Source: Ceratopteris richardii (lineage: Eukaryota > Streptophyta > Polypodiopsida > Polypodiales > Pteridaceae). Taken from it: DNA of 64,000 nucleotides. Made by a program: the position numbers and the translations under genes. The stretch spans positions 184,641,355-184,705,354 of the forward strand of contig CM035413.1 in NCBI GenBank assembly GCA_020310875.1, in the 5' to 3' direction. Below are positions 54,701 to 64,000 of the stretch, in pieces. Within the stretch, counting starts at the first letter, position 1, and the number at the start of each line of letters is the position of its first letter. Below the pieces are notes generated by a model. The model saw only the letters and a program-made list of their open reading frames with translations. It was not told where the DNA came from and did no database searches.

Positions 54701-54716
54701 AGGCCGAGTTCGGCCT
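54701..54716 (+). promoter_or_regulatory. 3'-terminal hairpin of copy L14
   Basis: AGGCCGAGTTCGGCCT forms a 6-bp stem with loop AGTT. In subfamily C the closing pair is A-T instead of G-C (AGGCCAAGTTTGGCCT), a compensatory change that keeps stem and loop. Overlaps the segment complementary to the ORF1/ORF2 junction. Confidence 0.65.
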
Positions 54717-54735
54717 CCTAATAGACGTAAAAACA

Positions 54736-54750
54736 CTTTCTTTCTTTCTT

Positions 54751-54846
<96 letters not shown>

Positions 54847-54847
54847 C
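54736..54847 (+). repeat. (TTTC)n(CT)n, L14 tail / L15 junction
   Basis: TTTC repeats then (CT)n, ending CCCTCC at the start of the ORF1-only element. Confidence 0.94.
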
Positions 54848-55458
54848 TGAAGCAGGAAATTAGTAAGAAAGATGAACAAATAGCCAGATTGCAACAAAAA
54901 CTTGATGAAATACAAGGAAACAGCCAGCAAGCAGGAGCTGAATCAACAAATAAAGTCAACTTGGCAACACAATTATCCGAGGTAAAACTATCCAGCTCTA
55001 CACATTTTTCAAAAGAAGTAATGTCTGTGGTAAAGGAGCATGAATTGGTGGACAGCAACAAGAAAGTTATCAGGATTGGAGGCCTCCCCCTAGGATGGGA
55101 CAGGGAGGACATCGCACCCGAGTTAAAAGATGACTGCATCCTTGAAACAGAAGTACTAGAAGCACAACTAACCAAAGTGGTCCCCTTCATCAATCTAGGG
55201 TCTCCAATCTTCATCACACCCAAAGGAACTCAGGCAAGGGTAAGCTATTTTGACATGTCAGATAAGATAGCTGTCATGAAGCAAGCAAAGTCACTACAAG
55301 GTACTAAAGTATGGATAGCATATGAACTCACCCCACTCCAACTTAAAAATCGACCAGCAGAGTTAACTAAAGTCAGAGAAGCCAGGAAGAATGGAAAGTG
55401 GGCAGTATACAGAGGCGGTCAAGCTATTATCAGAGATTTCCATACCCATACCACATAG
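54848..55458 (+). CDS. ORF1-type RNA-binding protein of L15 (5' end possibly missing)
   Basis: About 200 open codons without a clear ATG at the start (LKQEISKKDEQIARLQQKLD coiled coil), then VIRIGGLPLGWDREDI and a second block FITPKGTQARVSYFDMSDKI that read as an RRM-like fold, and a C-terminal LKNRPAELTKVREARKNGKW with AVYRGGQAIIRD, matching the C-terminal domain pattern of the A-C ORF1 proteins. Sequence similarity to them is low apart from this pattern. The stop TAG is not followed by the conserved junction segment. Confidence 0.68.
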
Positions 55459-55685
55459 GAAGAAACAGCTATCTCCCTCATTTGTAATATATATTGATGT
55501 AATTTTGAAACTCTTATGAGTCATAAGAGTGCTTTGGAAGCCACATCCCCCCCCTTTTATTTTTATTTTGATTTTTCCCTTTTATTATAGCCCCTTGAGA
55601 GCTTCCCCCCAAGTGGAATGTAATGTTTTGATGTACCTGATCGGTCCCATAGGTCGATTTCGGCCTCCCGTGGACGTTAATATAT

Positions 55686-55835
<150 letters not shown>

Positions 55836-57087
55836 TGTATGGATCATCCATTTGGGCAAGGATTGGGAGACCATATATGGACATTGGTGGAGAGACCCCA
55901 TGTACTCTCTAGGCTTATACGTAGCAAGTCATCCATACCACATGATATCATGAGAGCAAAGCTAGCTACACCACCAATGCTAGTAGAGGATTTGTTCCAG
56001 GTTGCATGTTTTCTCCATAGACTCCAAGATATGGATAGTGACCGCATTGCGTACAAGGCCTTTAAAGCATCACTAGATCTTGCCCTAGGAGGAGATACTG
56101 CATTAGATTATTTCAGCTCACAAATAGGACTTTCAATGAACCTTGGTAAAACGAAGGTACTTATTTTTGGCACATCAGCACACATACGGAGACAGAGTGG
56201 ATTCACAATTTCGTTGGTGGACACATGGAGAACACTGGCTCGTATGTTTATATTGGGATGACTTTTACAGCCATGTTAGGTACGTTTTCTATGGCCCAAG
56301 CAGCTCATGATTGGGCCACTTGTGGATATGCAATAATAGCATCGATGGAGATGTAGTGTCATCACGCACACTTCCAAGAACCTCGCATGAAGGGTTGGTT
56401 ATTTGATACACTAGTCACACCCTCACTAATGTATGGTTCATCCATTTGGGGGCCGGTATCTTGAGACCACATATGGGCATTTGTAAAGAAATCCCAGGTT
56501 CTCATGATTTTTAGGTTGATACGTAGCAAGCCATCAATACCACATAACATCCTTAGAGTCGTGCTCGCTACACCCCCGATGCTAGTAGAGGCTTTGTTCC
56601 AAGCAGTATGTTTGCTCAGACTCCAAGGTATGGACAGCAGCCACATCATATACATGGCCTTTCAGGCATCACAAGATCTTGCCCTGGAAGAAGATACTTC
56701 ATGTTGGTATGACTAGACTAGAGATCGGTTGGCCAACTATGGATTTGACATGGACCGACTACCATACCTATAGTATGATACACATGCTCCCACCAATTCA
56801 CTCTGTTTGCATGAGAGAAATAGGATCATACGACAAGAGCTATGGCACAAGTATATACAGAAGATGTGGGTCCTACCCGAGGAGACACTACCAATGAAAA
56901 AGCTCCATTATCATGAGCCTTTTCTATATATTCTAGACCAAGGGTTCATTGAGATGCCTCATTACATGCAAATTTATATGCCACATCACATACGAATGGC
57001 TATTGGGCACCTTTGGGTTTCACCACACCGACTAGAAATCGAAAGAGGTCGAGCTAGCATGATACCCAAAGAGGATTGCTTATGCCC

Positions 57088-57841
57088 TGTTAGACTCATG
57101 ATAAGACAGGCAGGAGATGGTTGAACCACACCCTAAGAGGAAGGATTAGGAAGTAATCCTCAATCATGGCTTTTGGGGCAAGTGGTTAGCCCATCGGTAG
57201 ATCATGAGTTCAAATCCCACAATAGGTATCAGAGAACCTAGGAAGTAAGCTTGGCCAAGGTAGATGGAAGGCGTGCGCATCACTTTCAAAGATGAACCCA
57301 ACAAAGATTAGCGTCTATCTCCCAATCCATAGGTTCGACTTAGATGTGTAAGATACCATTGGAAAGCTCTCGGAATGAACCTTCCAATGGAAACACTAGA
57401 TTAAGGATCTAAGATACCTTGCATGGTTGAGAACCAGGATCAAGAGACCAAGGTTGACAACAAGGCAAGTTCGTAGGCTAGTGGCCAAGAAGCGGAAAGG
57501 CAAGGTTCAAGAAACCAAGGTTGAGAGCAAAGCACAAGTCCGTAGACAAGTGGTCAAGAAGTGGAAAGGCAAGGCTCAAGACACCAAGGTTGAGAACAAG
57601 AAGGTTCGAGAGATTGTGCAAGGGTGAGGACATCAATTCAAGAGGAGATCAAGGATTGATCATTGAAGACAATGATCTCTAGAAGAGGAAGAGAGTGTTA
57701 GACTCAAGGTAAGATAGGCACGAGATGGTTGAGCCACACCCTAAGAGGGAGGACTAAGAACTAATCCTCAACCATGGCTTTTGGGGCAAGTGGTTAGCCC
57801 ATCATACTCCTAGCCGGCATGTCAGGAGTTCAAATCCCACA
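57088..57841 (+). mobile_element. TRIM (terminal-repeat retrotransposon in miniature), 754 bp
   Basis: Direct terminal repeats 57088-57221 (134 bp) and 57696-57841 (146 bp), both TGTTAGACTC...AAATCCCACA. TSD TGCCC at 57083-57087 and 57842-57846. GGTATCAGAG (57225-57234), three bases after the left LTR, matches the initiator-Met primer site. The purine tract AGAAGAGGAAGAGAG abuts the right LTR. No gag or pol; the interior has a tandem repeat of about 72 bp reading as a Lys/Arg-rich 66-residue frame (57427-57627), probably fortuitous. Removing it restores the interrupted LINE. Confidence 0.85.
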
Positions 57842-58617
57842 TGCCCGATTTGCCAGATAGGGGTGGTGAACGAAGAGCATTTTGTTATATGATGCCCTCC
57901 ATATGCTGAGCTTAGGGTACAGTTTCGGATAGAGGGATCATTATAGCAGTGTATGAGGAGAGTGGATCAATGTCATCTTGGATGGTTCCTCATTGCTGCA
58001 TATCACATACGTGAGGCTTTGATACAGCTTGCTCAGGTAGTGGGTGAGGGCTTGCTCAGGCAGTGGGTGAGGGCATACAACAAAAGATCAGGTAATGGGT
58101 GAGGGCATACAACAAAAGATCACTCATTTCTTTCAAAGGATCCAGCCACGACCGATCCCCAGTGGTCAAGGGCTCACTCTTGAGGAGGCAAAGACTCAAA
58201 GGTGACATTCGGGTGTCCCTGGATATAGGAGACCCCGGCTATACCAACATGAGATATTGAGGACCCCACTACTTCATGAGCAAGAGATGGAGCGAAGAAG
58301 ATTATCCACACCATAGCATGTCATTATTCATCTGACCCCCATGTATCACATACTCCATCAAGTCCCCCCATACTACATTCATAAGTTTATTCATTCTGGT
58401 TGCTTCCATTGCAGCAAACACTTATGGTATCATTGTAGTCGTCTCCTACTACATGTAATTCTTTGCAGTGCCAGAACCACGTCACTTTCTGCACACTGTT
58501 GGCTTTCATTTTTATTTCACTTTAGATGTTTCTACTCTATTTTGTTCATGGATACTTGGTGTATCACCGATGTATATGGGTTTGTCTCATAGACCAATTT
58601 TGATCTTTGAAAGATGT

Positions 58618-58804
<187 letters not shown>

Positions 58805-59375
58805 CCCCTCTGGCGCTGCATCCGTGCCCTCTGTCCGAGTCCCGAAACCCTAGCGCTGCAGCCCTGCCCTCTGTCCCCGTCCCGAAACCCTAACGCGCGC
58901 AGCCCTTCTGCCCCAAAACTCTGTCGACTGCCCCGAAACCCTAACGCATGCAGCACACCCTCTGTCCCCGAAACCCTAATCGCAGCCCTTCCCCTCCTCC
59001 CCCCCCCCCCCCCCCCCCGCTCCCCTTCCACTTTCTCCCACCCCACGACTCTGCCGCCCACCATGCCCCGAGCCGTCCCCAATCCTCTCATCATCCTTCT
59101 CTCTTTCGTGAGCTGCATCCTGCCCATGCCTACAACTCTTACCCTAGGATACCCCAACCCTAACCCTAACTTACCTAAACCCTAACCCTAACTTACCTAA
59201 ACCCTAACCCGAACGCGACCTAACCCTAATTCTAAATTAAACCCCAACTCTAAGCCCTAATCCTTACCTTAACTCTACAGTAAACCCGAACCCAAAAACC
59301 TAATCCCATCCTAACACTGAAAACCAAAACCAGAACCAAAACCTAAATCAATACATTCATGAAGCAAAAAATTTA

Positions 59376-59491
<116 letters not shown>

Positions 59492-59516
59492 CCGAGCCCT
59501 AATCCTAAACCTTGAA

Positions 59517-60314
59517 ATGGCTCCCATGGACCGGAAGGAAGTGGACGACCTTATTGCTAAAGCTCTCAAAGAGGCCAAAAAGGAAACAGACCGCAACCTC
59601 AATATGGAGATACGAAAGATGATGGAAAAGTTCAAAGGACTCGAAGAACAAGTAATGAATAAAGTCAAAGGACTGGAAGAACAAGTGAAGACTCTCACAG
59701 AAGAAAGAGACCATTGGAGGACAGCTTATGAGCACATGAAAGAAGAGGGGGAGATCTCCAACGTGGATATACTCAAGGAAGAAATAAAGAAGGAAATCAA
59801 AACGGAGGTAGAATCTACTCGAGAGTCATGGGTGGAAGTAGTACACAAAAGGGTTAAGAAGGAAGTTAGGGAAGACGTGCAGAAAAAAGAGCTCACACGA
59901 GTCAAGGACACACTTGAGGAGGAGAGGCTTCGACACACTCGAAGACTTCACATTCGGATTACAGGCCTACCCGAAGGGGTATCACCGGAGGCAGGCGCCA
60001 CTGACATTTGTCGTCGACTTGGACACGAGAGCATGCCCTACACAGACGCATGGAGGGTTGGGAGGGATACATTGCGTTCGCGAGCACTCATCCTCAAGAT
60101 GAGTTCCGAGGAGGCACTGACCTCCTTTTTTAGATGTCGATCAGTACTACGTGGACTACCCGGCAGCACCCTCTACATGGACGAGGACCTCACGCGTATG
60201 CAGGTGGCCCACCGACGCGCTTGCATGCCACAGATACTCCAGGCACGTCGAGAGCAGAGGAAGGCCTTTTACCGCGATGGTAAGGTCTTCATAGATGGAC
60301 TCCCTATCAAATAG
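59517..60314 (+). CDS. ORF1 protein of CT-LINE C, intact
   Basis: 265 residues from ATG (MAPMDRKEVDD). Residues about 5-85 form a coiled coil with two GLEEQV repeats, followed by MKEEGEISNVD. Basic region SWVEVVHKRVKKEVRED. RRM-like part HIRITGLPEG and RALILKMSSEEALTSFFR. C-terminal domain YMDEDLTRMQVAHRRACMPQ and AFYRDGKVFIDGLPIK. Same plan as the A and B proteins with many substitutions, so the shared motifs (EEGEI, HRRACMP, YRDG) are constrained. It ends at UAG 60312-60314. Confidence 0.87.
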   Translation: MAPMDRKEVDDLIAKALKEAKKETDRNLNMEIRKMMEKFKGLEEQVMNKVKGLEEQVKTLTEERDHWRTAYEHMKEEGEISNVDILKEEIKKEIKTEVESTRESWVEVVHKRVKKEVREDVQKKELTRVKDTLEEERLRHTRRLHIRITGLPEGVSPEAGATDICRRLGHESMPYTDAWRVGRDTLRSRALILKMSSEEALTSFFRCRSVLRGLPGSTLYMDEDLTRMQVAHRRACMPQILQARREQRKAFYRDGKVFIDGLPIK

Positions 60315-60336
60315 CGCCATGCGGCCTATGAGACAT
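60312..60336 (+). promoter_or_regulatory. ORF1/ORF2 junction: UAG plus 3'-complementary segment (L17)
   Basis: UAG, spacer CGCCATGC, then GGCCTATGAGACAT (60323-60336), the exact reverse complement of ATGTCTCATAGGCC (62728-62741). The bases just after UAG and after the segment differ from subfamilies A and B, while the segment is retained. Confidence 0.58.
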
Positions 60337-60370
60337 CACTACACCCGGAGATACCACTCAGAGGAGCAGT

Positions 60371-62560
60371 GTGGAACTGCAACGGGTCACTCTCGACCAT
60401 CTCTTCAACCGTGCATTGGTTGAAGGGTTCCCAGACTCATGGACTGAGCACACCATAGTGCCCATTCATAAGTCAGGTGATACTATGGATCCAGCTACAT
60501 ACCGGACGATCATGATTGGCCCTATATTGGCCAAGTTATATGGGGCGGTACTAGAGACAGAGTTGAGTACTCTCGCTGAGAGGAAGGGCATCAGGGCTCC
60601 AGGACAGGCAGGTTTCAGACGAGATTACTCTACCATTGACCACATCTTCACTCTGAGATGCCTGATCGACCAGGCCAGGACGAGGAAGAGGAGATTATAT
60701 TGTTGCTTTGTGGACTTCCGCAAAGCATTTGACACTATTCCCAGGGATCGACTCTTCAGACGACTAGTTGACATCGGAGCTCCGGAGGAGATGATATGGG
60801 GGATCTACGCCTTATACGAGAGAGTATCTGGTAGAGTCAATTGTCCAGGGGGCTTATCTGATCCACTTGCTAGCACTATCGGGGTGAAGCAAGGATGCCC
60901 TCTCTCACCCACCCTCTTTGGTCTTTACATTGATGAGATAGTGGACTTCATACAGCAGCAAAGGGGAGATCGCATTGAGGTACACGGGTCCACTGTCCAT
61001 ATTCTTTTATACGCTGATGATATTGTATTGGTTTCAGAGTCTGCAGAAGGTCTACAGCATCATCTACACGGCCTAGATGACTTTTGCAAACACAGAGGGT
61101 TATCTGTGAACCTTGGTAAAACCAAGGTCTTGATCTTTCATACATCAGCACAGGTACGCAGACATAGTTTGTTCACAGCAGCAGGTGGACCGATCGAGGT
61201 GGTCGGATCATATGTTTACTTGGGGGTGACATTTACAGCAGCATCAGGGGTCTTCTCTATGGCTCAGGCAGCCCGTGACCGCATCACACGTGGGTACGCA
61301 GCACTAGCTTTGATGGAGAGACAGTGCCACCAGGCATATTTTCAGGAGCCCCGCACAAAGGGGTGGCTCTTTGACACTTTGGTTACGCCAACGCTCATGT
61401 ATGGGGCAGCCATATGGGGACCAGGATTAGCTACATCAGTATGGACAGCATTAGAGAGGCCACTGATCCTCATGATTGCCAGACTTATCCGCAGCAAACC
61501 TTCAGTACCACATGATATCATTAGATCAGAGCTCGCTGCACCACCGATGCTAGTTGAGGCACTATTCCACACAGTATGCCTATTACACAGACTTCGGAGC
61601 ATGGATACAGAGCGCATTGCTTATCGTGCTTTCGAGGCATCACGTGATATGGCATTAGCAGGCGACACCTCCTCATGGTATGCACAGACACGAGACTGGC
61701 TTGCCCACTATGGCTTTGACATAGACAGGCTACCACCACTACAGTACGACTCTCATGCACCCACCTACTCGCTCTCTCATCAAGAGAGGAATAGGATCAT
61801 TCGTCAGGCGATATGGCATACATACATACAGAGGACATGGGTGAGCCCTTGGGGTACATTGCCACCGAAAATGCTCTACTACCGCGAGCATTTTCTACAT
61901 ATATCGGGCACGGGCTTCATCGAGATTCCGAGATACATGCAGATCTACCTTCCCCACCACCTACGAGTCGTCATTGGGCAGCTCCGGGTTTCATCACATC
62001 AGCTCCAGATTGAGAGGGGTCGGTCCAGGGGAGTCCCCCGTGAGGAGAGGTGGTGCCCAGTATGCCAGACAGAGGTAGAGAGTGAGGAGCATTTTGTTAT
62101 CAGATGTCCAGCATACTTAGGCCTACGAGCACAGTTCCAGATCGAGGAGTCATTCCAGCTGTGCATGACTATGGGAGACCAAAGACGCTTGGGACGCTTT
62201 CTCACAGCAGCCTATGAGAGGCGAGAGCGGTCACTAAAGCCCATACATCAGCCACGGGTGAGTACCGAGCAGACCATTACCCAGTTCTTTCAGCGAGTTG
62301 AGCTACATCAGAGAGGTCCATCTATAGGGCTCACGCTCCACCGGGCAGTAGCACAGAGAGCACGGCGCCGACCACGCATGGGCGGATATCGTCGACCACG
62401 ACTATATCAGGAGGATATCTCACGCATCAGGATTGCCTACGACCACATGATGGAGCATAGGCGTACCACCACCCCCTGGGTTGTCTTCCTTCAGGAGGCA
62501 CTCAGACCACCACCGATGTACCACATACTACACCCACCTCCACCCATCCCCAGTAGCTAG
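60371..62560 (+). pseudogene. ORF2 of copy L17, RT to C-terminus open but EN deleted
   Basis: A 729-residue open frame with RT (GQAGFRRDYSTIDHIF, FVDFRKAFDTI, GVKQGCPLSPTLFGLYIDE, LLYADDIVLVS), thumb, finger CPVCQTEVESEEHFVIRC, PIP-like EQTITQFF (Gln to Glu at the first position) and RPPPMYHILHPPPP. The real ORF2 start is fused out of frame near 60393, so the long frame has only a GTG near its beginning and no endonuclease. Confidence 0.85.
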
Positions 62561-62736
62561 GGCGTTTTACTCCCATTTTTGGATCCCCCATGTATTAGGT
62601 GGCCACTATCTGCAGAGTCAGAGCCACGTCTCCCCATCCTTTTCGAGCCCTATATAGCTTAGTGTAGCGATATACTTTTTATTTCATTTTATCTTCTACA
62701 CAGGGTTACTACACTTGTACATGGTTTATGTCTCAT

Positions 62737-62752
62737 AGGCCAAGTTTGGCAT
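62737..62752 (+). promoter_or_regulatory. 3'-terminal hairpin of copy L17
   Basis: AGGCCAAGTTTGGCAT; five of six stem pairs remain (the outermost is lost). Other C copies (L3, L6, L10) have the full AGGCCAAGTTTGGCCT. Confidence 0.55.
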
Positions 62753-62771
62753 CCAGAAGACGTTAATATGA

Positions 62772-64000
<1,229 letters not shown>

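Noticed and set aside
57150-57240. tRNA-like GTGGTTAGCCCATCGGTAG...GTTCAAATCCCAC segment inside the TRIM LTR
   Set aside because: It has partial resemblance to tRNA A-box and B-box (GGTTCAAATCC-like) sequence, but it lies within both terminal repeats, lacks a complete cloverleaf that I could fold by eye, and is explained as LTR sequence. A tRNA-derived origin of the LTR was not excluded.
57427-57627. 66-residue Lys/Arg-rich frame in the TRIM as a real protein
   Set aside because: It follows a nucleotide tandem repeat, has no homology I recognise, and TRIM elements are normally non-coding.

Overview
The window looks like intergenic and intronic DNA of a land plant with a large, repeat-rich nuclear genome. 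A non-angiosperm plant such as a fern or lycophyte would fit, but that is inference. The evidence is plant-type LTR retrotransposons primed by initiator-Met tRNA, a TRIM element, a non-autonomous hAT-like element, telomere-like CCCTAA/CCCTAAA repeats, and a spliced host gene with plant-style introns. There is no prokaryotic gene organisation.

Host gene: six exons of a DHRS12-like short-chain dehydrogenase lie on the minus strand (14803-14900, 14638-14718, 14512-14561, 14260-14410, 14113-14169, 2489-2610). All splice phases agree. The intron between the last two exons is about 11.5 kb and holds four LINE insertions. The N-terminal and C-terminal exons were not found here. From 1 to about 1700 there is a decayed LTR-retrotransposon gag and a tandemly duplicated fragment of a different LINE endonuclease.

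LINE arrays: most of the window (3.0-13.9 kb and 15.4-64.0 kb) is at least 18 copies of one related group of non-LTR retrotransposons, called CT-LINEs here (subfamilies A, B, C, D and an ORF1-only type E). Almost every copy is bounded on both sides by (CT)n microsatellite. All but one are on the + strand, head to tail, so the (CT)n tail of one is the landing site of the next. A complete copy has a GC-rich 5' UTR with telomere-like repeats, an internal (CT)n, ORF1 (coiled coil, RRM-like, C-terminal domain), a single in-frame UAG, ORF2 (APE endonuclease, reverse transcriptase, CCHC zinc finger, PIP-box-like motif, conserved C-terminus), then a 3' UTR ending in a small hairpin, (TTTC)n and (CT)n. 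The copy at 49248-54847 is open throughout and may be active. Other copies are 5'-truncated or carry stops, frameshifts and deletions.

The most unusual signal is at the ORF1/ORF2 junction. ORF1 and ORF2 share a frame separated only by UAG, with no in-frame AUG before the first conserved endonuclease strand. Seven to eight bases after the UAG lies a 13-14 nt segment complementary to the 3'-terminal hairpin of the same element, in three diverged subfamilies. This resembles the long-range RNA pairing that drives stop-codon readthrough in some plant RNA viruses.

Younger insertions interrupt the LINEs: a Ty1/copia element lacking its reverse transcriptase (15535-20149, TSD CATGG), a Ty3/gypsy chromovirus (42103-48963, minus strand, TSD GCTAC), a 710-bp hAT-like element (23207-23916, near-perfect 8-bp TSD) and a 754-bp TRIM (57088-57841, TSD TGCCC). 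I saw no tRNA, rRNA or CRISPR features.
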